Positions 18,495 to 26,547 of a DNA stretch of 64,000 nucleotides are shown here, piece by piece (position 1 is the stretch's first letter; each line of letters starts with the position of its first letter). Made by a program: the position numbers and the translations under genes. Origin of the DNA: an uncultured Phascolarctobacterium sp. (GTDB lineage Bacteria; Bacillota; Negativicutes; Acidaminococcales; Acidaminococcaceae); the NCBI RefSeq assembly GCF_937920985.1, contig NZ_CALDXR010000006.1:1-64000 (forward strand), in the 5' to 3' direction. The notes under the pieces were generated by a model, which saw only the letters and a list, made by a program, of their open reading frames with translations, had not been told where the DNA came from and ran no database searches.

Positions 18495-18740
18495 ATGACA
18501 TCCCTCGAGAAAAAACTCCGCGCTCTGGCCAACGGCAAGGATTTGCCTTGGGACCAGACCAAAGCTCTTTTAGAAAAGTTGGGAGCTGAAGTTAAACCGC
18601 CTACTGGTGGTGGCAGTCATTTTAAAATTCGTTATTCAGACCGGCAATCTTTGAGCATCCCAGTCCATAATGGGAAAATTAAAAAAGTCTATGCTCGTAT
18701 TATTGCAAATTTAATTGATGATATTCAGAAAGGAGAGTGA
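18495..18740 (+). CDS. hicA: HicA mRNA interferase toxin
   Basis: 81 aa, normal HicA length. The double-stranded-RNA-binding-like fold is marked by the central TGGGSHFKIRY, whose histidine is the catalytic residue in HicA toxins, and by the C-terminal IPVHNGKIKKVYARII. The family cleaves mRNA independently of ribosome position. The ribosome site AGAAGG is 7 bases before the ATG. The gene is followed after six bases by hicB, the usual toxin-first order for this family. The key residues are present, so it is likely active. Confidence 0.9.
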   Translation: MTSLEKKLRALANGKDLPWDQTKALLEKLGAEVKPPTGGGSHFKIRYSDRQSLSIPVHNGKIKKVYARIIANLIDDIQKGE

Positions 18741-18746
18741 TTTAAC

Positions 18747-19121
18747 ATGAAAAAAGATTTAAATTACTACTTATCTTTAAATTATGCTTCTGAAATCAGC
18801 GTTATTCCCGAAGATGAAGGCGGCGGCTATCTCGCCTGCATCCCCCTGCTCCCCGGTTGTATGACTGATGGTGAAACAGTCGAAGAAGCTTATACAAATC
18901 TGCAGGATGCTAAACGTGAATGGATTATTGATATGCTCGACCGCGGTTTGCCCATCAATGAGCCAAATATGAAGCACCATTTTAGCGGCAGGTTCGTAGT
19001 GCGTGTACCCAAAACACTGCACCGCCTGCTGGCAGAAGAATCCGAGCGTGAGGGCATCAGCCTGAACCAGTTCGTCAACAACTCGCTGGCCTTTGTTGTT
19101 GCCCAAAAGCTTGCACACTAA
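18747..19121 (+). CDS. hicB: HicB antitoxin with ribbon-helix-helix domain
   Basis: 124 aa. The N-terminal HicB fold (residues about 5-65) has EDEGGGYLACIPLLPGC and DGETVEEAYTNLQDA. A C-terminal ribbon-helix-helix DNA-binding module (about 82-120) has RFVVRVPKTLHRLL and EGISLNQFVNNSLA. It neutralises HicA and, through the ribbon-helix-helix part, probably represses its own promoter at the 16-bp palindrome upstream of hicA. AAAGGAGAG precedes the start by 9 bases. A strong terminator follows at once. Confidence 0.9.
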   Translation: MKKDLNYYLSLNYASEISVIPEDEGGGYLACIPLLPGCMTDGETVEEAYTNLQDAKREWIIDMLDRGLPINEPNMKHHFSGRFVVRVPKTLHRLLAEESEREGISLNQFVNNSLAFVVAQKLAH

Positions 19122-19127
19122 AAAACG

Positions 19128-19166
19128 GCTCCCCGATACGATTTAACGTATCGGGGAGCTTTGTTG
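19128..19166 (+). terminator. Intrinsic terminator of hicAB
   Basis: 13-bp stem GCTCCCCGATACG (19128-19140) / CGTATCGGGGAGC (19147-19159), six-base loop, then a T-rich tail. Confidence 0.9.
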
Positions 19167-19171
19167 TTATA

Positions 19172-19504
19172 TTACGCACTCAGTTTTGAGGCCAGTTCAC
19201 GCACCTCTGCTTCTGAAAGTTTAGAAAGACGGACTGTTCTTTCAATACTTTCACCTTCGCTCAAAAACTCTTTAGCCAATTCAACGTTACGTGCCTGTGC
19301 TTTTTCAGTTGCCTCTTTTGCCACTGCTTCAGCCTTTTTTGCAGCATATTCTTCAATTACGTCAGTCATTTTTGCTTCGCCCTCCTTGCTGTATTTCAAA
19401 AACTCCATGCGCTCGGCAAATTCATGGTAATGCAGATTCTTTGGCTCTGTGCAATATAAATCCTGCATCAGTTTACCAAGCGCTGTATTCTGACATTCTT
19501 CACT
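19172..19504 (-). pseudogene. C-terminal remnant of an Rpn-family nuclease/transposase
   Basis: The frame encodes a tail typical of Rpn (recombination-promoting nuclease, PD-(D/E)XK) proteins: NTALGKLMQDLYC, then FAERMEFLKYSKEGE, a basic coiled helix (EYAAKKAEAVAKEA), and ELASKLSA. The in-frame stop at 19505-19507 cuts it from any N-terminal catalytic domain, and none is seen upstream toward codY. The ATG at 19468 would give 98 aa, but without a nuclease core. I call it a decayed copy; expression as a small protein is not excluded. Confidence 0.6.
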
Positions 19505-19535
19505 TTAATTTTATCATCTCCCAGGATAATGCGCA

Positions 19536-19582
19536 AGAAAGCCTGCCAGCTGCAACAACAGTTACAACAGACAGGCTTTGTT
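19536..19582 (-). terminator. Intrinsic terminator of xerC-codY
   Basis: On the minus strand AAAGCCTG pairs with CAGGCTTT (19572-19579 / 19538-19545), with extra pairing in the CTGTTG/CAACAG inner part, ending in TTTCTTG. It lies 27 bases past the codY stop. Confidence 0.6.
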
Positions 19583-19608
19583 ATTTATATGTAAGCTTTA
19601 CAAAAGTC

Positions 19609-20379
19609 TTAGGATCTCTTCTTCAGTTCTTCAAACAGCATAGGATTCAGCACGCGGATGTAGGTACCCTTCATGCCCAGGGATTTGGTCTCAATCAGGC
19701 CGGCACTTTCAAATTTACGCAGTGCATTAACGATAACGGAACGGGTAATGCCAACGCGGTCAGCAATCTTGGAAGCAACCAGCAGGCCCTCGTTACCATG
19801 CAATTCTCCCATAATGTTGACAATAGCTTCCAGCTCGGAATAGGACAAGGTGGAGAAAGCAACCTGTACGGTAGCCTTCTTGCGGATTTCTTCGGAAACA
19901 ACTGCTTCGCGGTCATGCAGGATTTCTACGCCCAAAACAGTAGCAGCATATTCTGCCAGCAGCAGGTCGTCATCATTAAACTCTGCATCATATTTAGCAA
20001 CAATTAAGGTACCAAGACGTTCACCATTGCCATAAATAGGTACAACGGTAGTCATCTTGCCATTGAAAATACATTTTGTATCAGCAACAAAGGAACAGTT
20101 TTGGTTCTGATGAGGAATATTAGCTAATGTTTCCTTAACGCTCATGATGAAGCTCAGATAGTCTTCCGGAAAGCGCATATCATCAAGCACCTGCTCACGC
20201 ATGATGTCGCATTCAAACTCGTGAATCAGCGCGTAACCCTTTACGCCGCCCTTACGGCCTACGATGTAGGTGTTTGCTTCGATAACGTCACGCAGCAGTT
20301 GTGCAATAGCGTTAAACTCAACCTTATCTCCCTTTTGTAAAAGCTTGTTAATCTTTCTTGTCTTTTCCAACAATTTCAT
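19609..20379 (-). CDS. codY: CodY, GTP- and branched-chain-amino-acid-sensing repressor
   Basis: 256 aa, close to the Bacillus protein (259 aa). The N-terminal GAF-like sensor domain opens with MKLLEKTRKINKLLQ, as in CodY. The C-terminal winged helix (about residues 175-250) has ASKIADRVGITRSVIVNAL, the near-invariant CodY recognition helix, and GMKGTYIRVLN. CodY represses amino-acid uptake and synthesis, peptide transport and other stationary-phase genes when nutrients are rich. It follows xerC by 21 bases. In Bacillus the same two genes flank hslVU (xerC-hslV-hslU-codY); here hslVU is absent from between them. A good ribosome site (GGAGGG) precedes the start. Confidence 0.97.
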   Translation of the reverse strand: MKLLEKTRKINKLLQKGDKVEFNAIAQLLRDVIEANTYIVGRKGGVKGYALIHEFECDIMREQVLDDMRFPEDYLSFIMSVKETLANIPHQNQNCSFVADTKCIFNGKMTTVVPIYGNGERLGTLIVAKYDAEFNDDDLLLAEYAATVLGVEILHDREAVVSEEIRKKATVQVAFSTLSYSELEAIVNIMGELHGNEGLLVASKIADRVGITRSVIVNALRKFESAGLIETKSLGMKGTYIRVLNPMLFEELKKRS

Positions 20380-20400
20380 ACTTTTCCCTCCTAAAAAAAA

Positions 20401-21312
20401 TTATGCCCTCGGATGATTCTTCTTGTAAACATTAGTCACATGTTCATTTGAAACGTGCGTATAAATTTGTGTTGTTGATAAATTCGCATGGCCTAAAAGC
20501 TCCTGTACTGCTCGCAAGTCAGCACCATGCTCCAAAAGATGCGTCGCGAAGGAATGGCGTATCGTATGCGGACTGACATTTTTATGCAGCGCCAGCATAT
20601 TAATATATTTCTCTAAAATACGTCTTACACTACGGTCCGTAAGCCTGCCGCCGCGGTTGTTGACAAAAATGAACTCATGCTCCTCATGATACTTGAGCAT
20701 CAGCTGCTGTCGTACGGGATAATAGCTGCTTAGTGCTGCGCAGCAGGTATGTCCCACCGGCACAACTCTTTCCTTATTACCCTTGCCCAGCAAAAGCACA
20801 AAGCGATTGCTGAGGTCTACCCTTTCCAGGGTAAGGCCTACAAGCTCAGATACACGGCAGCCGGTTGCATAAAGCATCTCCAGCACCGCCTGATCACGAA
20901 CGCCTAATACTTTGCTTTTATCAGGCATTATCAGCAGCTCGTTGACTTCAATTTCGTCTAAAAAAACTGGCAGCTTCTTTTCCAGCTTAGGCGTGCGCAC
21001 CTTGGTCAGCGGACTATATTCAATAACCGCTTCACGCACAAGATATTTGAAGAAGGATCGTAAAGCAGATATTCTGCGTGCAATTGTCCTGCGCGCATAC
21101 TGCTTTTCGTTAAGCTCTGCGAGATACCCACGCACATCTAAAGGACCTACCTGTTGCCAGAAAAAATCCTGCTTAGCCTTGCGGCGCAACATAAACTCGG
21201 CAAAAGCAGCTAAATCCTTCTGATAGCTTTCAATAGTATGCCAGGAACAATTTTTTTCAACCTCCAGATAGGTTAAGAACCTTTCAGGAAAGTTAATATT
21301 AGTTCTACTCAT
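20401..21312 (-). CDS. xerC: Tyrosine recombinase XerC
   Basis: 303 aa, normal for XerC/XerD. The N-terminal SAM-like DNA-binding domain (about 5-95) is followed by a catalytic domain with all active-site residues in place: R153 (TGCRVSEL), K177 or nearby in GKGNKER, H249 and R252 (HTIRHSFATHLL), H275 (LLGHANLSTTQIY) and nucleophile Y284. With XerD it resolves chromosome dimers at dif. The codY linkage and Firmicutes-type order favour XerC over XerD. There is no integrase-like insertion or nearby attachment site, so it is a housekeeping recombinase. It has its own promoter just upstream. Confidence 0.9.
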   Translation of the reverse strand: MSRTNINFPERFLTYLEVEKNCSWHTIESYQKDLAAFAEFMLRRKAKQDFFWQQVGPLDVRGYLAELNEKQYARRTIARRISALRSFFKYLVREAVIEYSPLTKVRTPKLEKKLPVFLDEIEVNELLIMPDKSKVLGVRDQAVLEMLYATGCRVSELVGLTLERVDLSNRFVLLLGKGNKERVVPVGHTCCAALSSYYPVRQQLMLKYHEEHEFIFVNNRGGRLTDRSVRRILEKYINMLALHKNVSPHTIRHSFATHLLEHGADLRAVQELLGHANLSTTQIYTHVSNEHVTNVYKKNHPRA

Positions 21313-21333
21313 CTTCTTAAAATACCTTTACTT

Positions 21334-21362
21334 ATTTTATCACACAAAACCGCAAGAATCAA
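21334..21362 (-). promoter_or_regulatory. Promoter of xerC-codY
   Basis: Minus strand: TTGATT (21362-21357), 17-bp spacer, TAAAAT (21339-21334). The transcript would start near 21327, only about 15 bases before the xerC ATG. Confidence 0.6.
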
Positions 21363-21410
21363 GACAATATTGTTATTCTTTCTAATTTTCTAACAGCTTT
21401 ACAACCCTTG

Positions 21411-21440
21411 AAAAAAACAGTGCCAAAGAAAGCACTGTTT
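21411..21440 (-). terminator. Intrinsic terminator of the short transcript
   Basis: Minus strand: perfect 9-bp stem AAACAGTGC / GCACTGTTT (21440-21432 / 21423-21415), eight-base loop, then a continuous T run to 21411. Confidence 0.85.
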
Positions 21441-21501
21441 CATCCTTGAACCAGCAGTCATATGTTACGAAAACTATCGTATACCATAAAAACTGATTTG
21501 T
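21411..21501 (-). ncRNA. Candidate small RNA or attenuated leader
   Basis: A strong minus-strand promoter at 21508-21535 (TTGACA, 16 bp, TATAAT) and a second at 21476-21504 (TTGACA, 17 bp, TACGAT) read into a strong intrinsic terminator at 21411-21440, giving RNAs of about 60-90 bases with no convincing ORF. It lies between the cobalamin operon and xerC-codY. It could be an independent small RNA or a leader that is sometimes read through into xerC. I do not recognise a known RNA family. Confidence 0.45.
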
Positions 21502-21535
21502 CAAGTTATTATAAATTATTTTGCTATTTTGTCAA
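21476..21535 (-). promoter_or_regulatory. Tandem promoters of the short transcript
   Basis: Upstream promoter: TTGACA (21535-21530), 16-bp spacer, TATAAT (21513-21508), both perfect. Downstream promoter: TTGACA (21504-21499), 17-bp spacer, TACGAT (21481-21476), weaker. Confidence 0.65.
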
Positions 21536-21540
21536 AATTA

Positions 21541-21576
21541 ACGCCATAATTGTAGCTTAATATACAATTATGGCGT
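21541..21576 (-). terminator. Hairpin at the end of the cobalamin operon
   Basis: Perfect 14-bp inverted repeat ACGCCATAATTGTA (21541-21554) / TACAATTATGGCGT (21563-21576), 26 bases past the cbiC stop. The T tract on the minus side is short and broken (TAATTTT), so termination may be partial. Confidence 0.6.
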
Positions 21577-21601
21577 ATGAATTATAATTCTTAATAAGAA
21601 T

Positions 21602-22231
21602 TTATTTGCGAGTCAGCTTATAGATGAGCGCATTGCAGATAGCTGCAGCAACGTTGCTGCCACCCTTGCGACCGCGGGCAACGATATAAGGAATGCCGGT
21701 CTTCATGATGATTTCCTTGGATTCCACAACATTTACAAAGCCAACGGGTACGCCGATAACCAGCTCCGGTTTAATCTTGCCTTCTTTTACCAGCTCGTCC
21801 AGACGAACCAGTGCAGTCGGTGCATTGCCTACGGCAATAATTACCGGACCTTCGATGGTGCAGGCCTTTTCCATGCAGGCAGCGGCTCTGGTGGAGCCTG
21901 CTTCCTTAGCGCGTGCTGCCACGTCAGGATCTGCCATGAAGCAGACAGCCTTAGCGCCCAGCTTGCCCAGGCCCATTTTGTTGATGCCGGTGCAGGCCAT
22001 ATTGGTATCGGTAACGATGGTAGCACCCTTTTGCAGTGCAGCCAGCGCCTTCTCTACTACGCCGTCGGAGAACAGCATATTGCGGGCATAATCAAAATCT
22101 GCGGAGGTATGAATAACTCGCTTAACGATATCAATCTTTTCGGGGTCGATACGAATCTGGCCCAGCTCCTCTCCGATAATTTCCATACTACGTTTTTCAA
22201 TGTCAGCGGGTAAAACATTTTGTAAATGCAT
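21602..22231 (-). CDS. cbiC: Cobalt-precorrin-8X methylmutase CbiC
   Basis: 209 aa, full length. It moves the methyl group from C11 to C12 of (cobalt-)precorrin-8 to give (cobyrinate) hydrogenobyrinate. H41 in RVIHTSADFDYA is the family's catalytic histidine. Other hallmarks are VGNAPTAL, GVPVGFVNVVESK and RGRKGGSNVAAAICNAL. It is the last gene of the cobalamin operon, 44 bases after cobO, with an AAAGG ribosome site. The enzyme is placed last although it acts in the middle of the pathway. Confidence 0.96.
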   Translation of the reverse strand: MHLQNVLPADIEKRSMEIIGEELGQIRIDPEKIDIVKRVIHTSADFDYARNMLFSDGVVEKALAALQKGATIVTDTNMACTGINKMGLGKLGAKAVCFMADPDVAARAKEAGSTRAAACMEKACTIEGPVIIAVGNAPTALVRLDELVKEGKIKPELVIGVPVGFVNVVESKEIIMKTGIPYIVARGRKGGSNVAAAICNALIYKLTRK

Positions 22232-22275
22232 TATTTTACACTACCTTTCTTAACATATGCTGCAAGGCCGAAGCC

Positions 22276-22806
22276 TTATTTTTCAATGCCTACACGTGCC
22301 GGAATACCTCTTTTGAAGGGGTGCTTGCGCATGCAGACCTCAGATACATAATCAGCCAGCTCCACCAGCTCAGGCGCCGGATTACGGCCTGTCATAACAA
22401 CCTCCAGCTCCTGCGGCTTGTTCTTCAGAAACTCTACTAAAGCACCTTGGTCAAAAACTCCGGTATTGCAGGCACCGATGATTTCGTCGAAAATCAGCAG
22501 ATCGATATGCTCGTTGGCGCATTTTTGCTTAACCTTATCGAAAAGCACCATATGCTCGCGCTTAACCTCTGCCTTTTCCTCATCGTTCATCTGGAAGGTA
22601 AATTTCTTAGTTTCCTTGCCGCGCATTACCTCAATATTGGGCAGCAGTGCCAGGCTTGCAAGCTCGCCTGTCGGTCTGCTTTTGAGGAACTGAACAATCA
22701 GCACATGGTTGCCATGGCCTGCGCAGCGGATTGAAAGACCCATAGCAGCAGTGGTTTTTCCCTTGCCATCGCCACAGTAAATATGAATCAGCCCACCATC
22801 TTTCAT
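22276..22806 (-). CDS. cobO: Cob(I)yrinic acid a,c-diamide adenosyltransferase (CobO/BtuR type)
   Basis: 176 aa. The N-terminal P-loop CGDGKGKTTAA (about residues 11-21), FDEI (Walker B region) and MTGRNPAPELVELADYVSEV are typical of the BtuR/CobO/CobA family, which attaches the 5'-deoxyadenosyl group of ATP to Co(I). The C-terminal HPFKRGIPARVGIEK is the family tail. Its ATG abuts the cobQ stop codon, so translation is coupled. It is full length with no lost motif. Confidence 0.95.
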   Translation of the reverse strand: MKDGGLIHIYCGDGKGKTTAAMGLSIRCAGHGNHVLIVQFLKSRPTGELASLALLPNIEVMRGKETKKFTFQMNDEEKAEVKREHMVLFDKVKQKCANEHIDLLIFDEIIGACNTGVFDQGALVEFLKNKPQELEVVMTGRNPAPELVELADYVSEVCMRKHPFKRGIPARVGIEK

Positions 22807-24348
22807 TCAGACACCTGCTTCCAAAATCTCATAAATTTTCTTCATATCCAGGTTTTCACGGATGCTGTCGGCAAGAATATCGTATTGCTGACGTTTGTAT
22901 TCCGCAAAGTTGATGGTTTGAATATCCTCCATCTTTTTACCCTTCTTGGCCAGCAGCGCTTCCACAATCTTCACGGCAATGCCATCGCCGTCAAAGACGC
23001 CGTGTACATAGGTACCGTAAACATTGAGCTTGCCCTCGGTGTTCTGAGAGCCCTCGGCCATAATTTCACCGTTTTCGTGAATTGGGCTGATAGAGGTCAG
23101 TGCCTTCTCCTCAGGGAATTCGGTTACGCCGGAGTGAATTTCATAGCCATAAAGCGGCAGACCGCTCAATGCGGAGAAGATGCCCTGTACCTTGCCGAAT
23201 TTGCCGGCCATCTGGATGGTACGTTTCTTTTCAATAAAGGTTGTTTCGATATCCAGCAGGCCCATGCCGGGAGTAACGTTAGCCTTGCCTGTGCCGTCCT
23301 CTTCGCCGTACGGGTCGGAAATCTGCTTGCCCAGCATCTGATAACCGCCGCAGACACCGAACACTACGGTACCGCTGTTAGCATGCTTCAAAATAGCAGC
23401 CTCCATCCCGCTCTGGCGCAGCCATTTCAGGTCGCCGGTGGTATTTTTGGTGCCGGGGATAATAATCATATCCGGCTGGCCCAACTCGCGTACACTGGTT
23501 ACATAGCGTAGGGATACGCCGGGAATCAGCTCGAATACGTTGAAGTCTGTATAGTTGGACATACGCGGAATGCGTACAACCGCAATATCAATCAGCTTAA
23601 CCTCGCTGCGGCCGCTTATACGCTCGGAGAGGCTGTCCTCGTCCTCGATATCAACCTTCAGCATCGGCAGCACGCCTACGATAGGTACGCCTGTTTTTTC
23701 TTCGATCATCTTCAGGCCGGGGCGCAGGATTTCTACGTCACCGCGGAACTTGTTGATGATAACACCCTTAACCATGGCTCTTTCGTCGTCCTCCAGCAGC
23801 ATCAGCGTGCCGTAGATGGAAGCGAAAACGCCGCCACGGTCAATATCTGCTACCAGCAGCACAGGAGCCTTGGCCATTTTAGCCATGCCCATGTTGACAA
23901 AATCGTCCTTTTTGATGTTAATTTCCGCCGGGCTGCCTGCACCCTCGATGCAGACGATATCGAATTTGGAAGCCAGCGTATCAAACGCCTTCTGCACCTC
24001 CGGACGCAGAGTATGCTTCATTGCATAATATTCGCCGGCCTTCATGGTACCGATTGCCTCACCGTTGACAATAACCTGGGAACCGCTGTCGCTGGTAGGC
24101 TTCAGCAGAATAGGATTCATCAGTACGCTGGGTTCAATGTTGGCTGCTTCAGCCTGCACAACCTGCGCACGTCCCATTTCCGCACCCTCGGCGGTGATAA
24201 AGGAATTCAGCGCCATGTTCTGGGATTTGAACGGCGCTACCTTGTAGCCGTCCTGATTGAATACACGGCATAAACCTGCTGTTACCAGGCTCTTGCCTGC
24301 ATTTGACATGGTACCTACTATCATAAGTGCTTTTGCCACTTTAATCAC
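22807..24348 (-). CDS. cobQ: Cobyric acid synthase CobQ/CbiP
   Basis: 513 aa. It amidates side chains b, d, e and g of adenosylcobyrinate a,c-diamide using glutamine and ATP. The N-terminal synthetase domain has the P-loop-like GTMSNAGKS and the following FKSQNMALNS. The C-terminal type-1-like glutamine amidotransferase domain has the nucleophile cysteine in VFGVCGGYQMLG and a later histidine in YVHGVFD. The first possible start (GTG at 24348) overlaps the preceding gene's stop. A GTG three codons on (24339) has better spacing from GAGAG and may be the real start. Confidence 0.95.
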   Translation of the reverse strand: MIKVAKALMIVGTMSNAGKSLVTAGLCRVFNQDGYKVAPFKSQNMALNSFITAEGAEMGRAQVVQAEAANIEPSVLMNPILLKPTSDSGSQVIVNGEAIGTMKAGEYYAMKHTLRPEVQKAFDTLASKFDIVCIEGAGSPAEINIKKDDFVNMGMAKMAKAPVLLVADIDRGGVFASIYGTLMLLEDDERAMVKGVIINKFRGDVEILRPGLKMIEEKTGVPIVGVLPMLKVDIEDEDSLSERISGRSEVKLIDIAVVRIPRMSNYTDFNVFELIPGVSLRYVTSVRELGQPDMIIIPGTKNTTGDLKWLRQSGMEAAILKHANSGTVVFGVCGGYQMLGKQISDPYGEEDGTGKANVTPGMGLLDIETTFIEKKRTIQMAGKFGKVQGIFSALSGLPLYGYEIHSGVTEFPEEKALTSISPIHENGEIMAEGSQNTEGKLNVYGTYVHGVFDGDGIAVKIVEALLAKKGKKMEDIQTINFAEYKRQQYDILADSIRENLDMKKIYEILEAGV

Positions 24349-25468
24349 TCTCTTTCATCAAAAAGTCCAGTATGTCACGGTAGCTTTGCAGCCGGATACT
24401 GTGACCTGTGGTATTAAGATAGCCTGCAATCACAGGCGTGCAGCCGTCACCGTGCTTACCTGTTACCGAACTGGTAACGTGGTCGCCGCAGATGACGAGC
24501 TTCAGTGGTTCATGATACTTTGCTGCTATGGTCTGTAAAAACTGGGTATCTATTCTGCTGATAAAATCAGCCTTGCCTTGATAATCATAACGATGCGAAG
24601 CCTCGTCACTGCCGTTAAAATGTGCAATAACGAAATCATCCTGCTGCAGCATAGCAAGCGTTGCTTCAGCCTTCGCCATAATGTCAGTATCAACATCGCC
24701 GGTTGCATTCGGCGGTGTTATTACATCCATGCCCAAGGCTCTGGCGATGCCGATGACAATCTCTGCCTTGCACACCGCCCCACCGCGCAGTCCGTGCAGA
24801 CTGTCGAAGGAAGGGAGCACCTGGCGGGCTGAAGGTCCCCAGGGATACAGAATATATTGCAGGCCATCACGGGCAAAGGGCTGCAGCCGTTTTGCCGACT
24901 CCTGCAAAAAATAGTTAATGGACAAGGACTTACTGCGCAGCTCCTGCAGCAAAGCGCTTACATCCCCGCCTACACTTTCGTGCGGCGGCTCTACAGCGCA
25001 GTTCAGCACGCCGGCCTCCTTGTTCATCACTAAAAGATTACGATATTCGGATAGATGGATAAACTCTATATCTTTAAGGATACCGTCACACTGCTTGGCA
25101 GCCTGCTGCATCTCCAGCGGCGTCAGTCCCTGCCCGTTGAAGGCAGCAAGACGGCCGTCAGCATCAACAGCAGCCAGATTACAGCGCAGCACCATTTCAT
25201 ATTCAGAAATATCACGGTTGTGCGCCAACAGCTCCAGATAAGCACGGTTGTGCGGTATATCCTTTTTATCTACACCCAGAAGCCGCAGAATACAGCTGCA
25301 GCTTTCGGGAATGATGTCATTTTCACATATGCTGAGGCTCCCAAGTGTCCCGGAAGCAGCCAGCGCATCCATCGCAGGATGCACCGCATGCTCAAAGGGA
25401 GTCTGTCCCTGCCATGCAGGGATCGGGGAATCACCTAAGCCATCAATTAATACTAGTAAAGAGCGCAT
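24341..25468 (-). CDS. ApgM-like phosphatase/mutase in the cobalamin operon
   Basis: 375 aa, alkaline-phosphatase superfamily, archaeal-type cofactor-independent phosphoglycerate mutase branch. The opening LLVLIDGLGDSP and TPFEHAVHPAMDALAASG are the metal-binding start of that family. HFNGSDEASHRYD and CGDHVTSS supply the later metal ligands, and NATGDVDTD matches the GATG..dTd motif. Placed between cobD and cobQ, overlapping cobD's end by 16 bases, it is unlikely to be a glycolytic mutase. The best inferred role is dephosphorylation of alpha-ribazole phosphate or of adenosylcobalamin 5'-phosphate, the step done by CobC in other bacteria; no CobC is in view. Confidence 0.75.
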   Translation of the reverse strand: MRSLLVLIDGLGDSPIPAWQGQTPFEHAVHPAMDALAASGTLGSLSICENDIIPESCSCILRLLGVDKKDIPHNRAYLELLAHNRDISEYEMVLRCNLAAVDADGRLAAFNGQGLTPLEMQQAAKQCDGILKDIEFIHLSEYRNLLVMNKEAGVLNCAVEPPHESVGGDVSALLQELRSKSLSINYFLQESAKRLQPFARDGLQYILYPWGPSARQVLPSFDSLHGLRGGAVCKAEIVIGIARALGMDVITPPNATGDVDTDIMAKAEATLAMLQQDDFVIAHFNGSDEASHRYDYQGKADFISRIDTQFLQTIAAKYHEPLKLVICGDHVTSSVTGKHGDGCTPVIAGYLNTTGHSIRLQSYRDILDFLMKESD

Positions 25469-26535
25469 GTTTTCATTGCTTCCTTAAGTGCTTTGATTAG
25501 ACCGCGGTTCTGCACTCTCGTTTTGACCGCGATACGGTAATAGCCTGCCTGCAGATTGTGATAGTTGGCGCATGAACGTATCAGATAGCCGCGCTCATGC
25601 AGCAGCTCCGGAAGATTTTCCGGCTGCGGCAGATAAAAGAAAATATAGTTGGCCTCCGAGCCGTATACCTTGGCCCCCAAAGCCGTAAGCTGGCTACGCA
25701 GATAGCTGCGTTCCTGCTCAATCAGCTTAAAGGATTTAGCCAGATATTCGTGCTCCTTTAAAGCAGCCTTGCCTGCCTCCTGCGCCAGAATGGAAACGTT
25801 CCAGTCCTGACCGCTCTGATGCAGTGCTGTGTTCATCTCACTGCTGCCGCTGAGGCAGTAGCCTAAGCGAATGCCGGGCATCGCAAAGGTTTTCGTGAAG
25901 GCCTTAAGGATAACCAGCTCAGGATAGGTCGCCAACAGATCACGCATGCTGAAGGCCTTTTCCTCACTGACAAAATCCATAAAGCATTCATCTATCAAAA
26001 GATGGGCTCCTACCAGACGGCATTTGTCGAGAATCTGCACCAGCAGCTCACGGCTCGTCAGCTGGCCGGTAGGATTATTGGGATTACAGATAACAACTAA
26101 ATCTGTTTCAGGCGTAATCGCATCGACAATATCATTGTCAGCAGCAAAATCACGCGCCTCCTGCAGATTATAATAGCTTATTTTGCAGTCTACCGTACGC
26201 AGAGCCTTTTCGTAATCAGCAAAGGTCGGTGCCAGGAGCAGTGCACGTCCGGGCTTCAAGGCCAGCGCCAGACGGAACAGCACATCGGCCGCACCGTTAC
26301 CGAAGAAAATATACTCCTGCGGCAGCTGCAGATAGCTTGCGGTCACCTCTGCCAGCTCGCGGCAGAAGGGATCAGGATAGTTGATACAAAGCTTTAAAGC
26401 CTGTTGAACGGCCTGCTTTATACCAAGCGGCAGGCCAAGAGGATTGATATTGGCGGAATAATCTACGAAGGGGCGACCATCCTTGGTCAGCTTTTCCGTA
26501 TAGATATCTCCACCGTGTTCGTATTTATACATCAT
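25453..26535 (-). CDS. cobD: L-threonine-O-3-phosphate decarboxylase CobD
   Basis: 360 aa, PLP fold type I, related to histidinol-phosphate aminotransferase. The N-terminal HGGDIY and YSANINPLGLP mark the CobD branch. CNPNNPTGQL, LIDECFMDF and KAFTKTFAMPGIRLGY give the cofactor site, with the Schiff-base lysine in the last. It makes (R)-1-aminopropan-2-ol phosphate, the arm that CbiB joins to adenosylcobyric acid; cbiB is directly upstream. The C-terminal part matches the family apart from a short tail. An aminotransferase role is less likely in this operon. Confidence 0.92.
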   Translation of the reverse strand: MMYKYEHGGDIYTEKLTKDGRPFVDYSANINPLGLPLGIKQAVQQALKLCINYPDPFCRELAEVTASYLQLPQEYIFFGNGAADVLFRLALALKPGRALLLAPTFADYEKALRTVDCKISYYNLQEARDFAADNDIVDAITPETDLVVICNPNNPTGQLTSRELLVQILDKCRLVGAHLLIDECFMDFVSEEKAFSMRDLLATYPELVILKAFTKTFAMPGIRLGYCLSGSSEMNTALHQSGQDWNVSILAQEAGKAALKEHEYLAKSFKLIEQERSYLRSQLTALGAKVYGSEANYIFFYLPQPENLPELLHERGYLIRSCANYHNLQAGYYRIAVKTRVQNRGLIKALKEAMKTCALY

Positions 26536-26547
26536 CTTCTACCTGCT

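Noticed and set aside
20401..21312. Phage or island integrase
   Set aside because: Length, motif spacing and linkage to codY fit housekeeping XerC, and no attachment site or mobile cargo is next to it.
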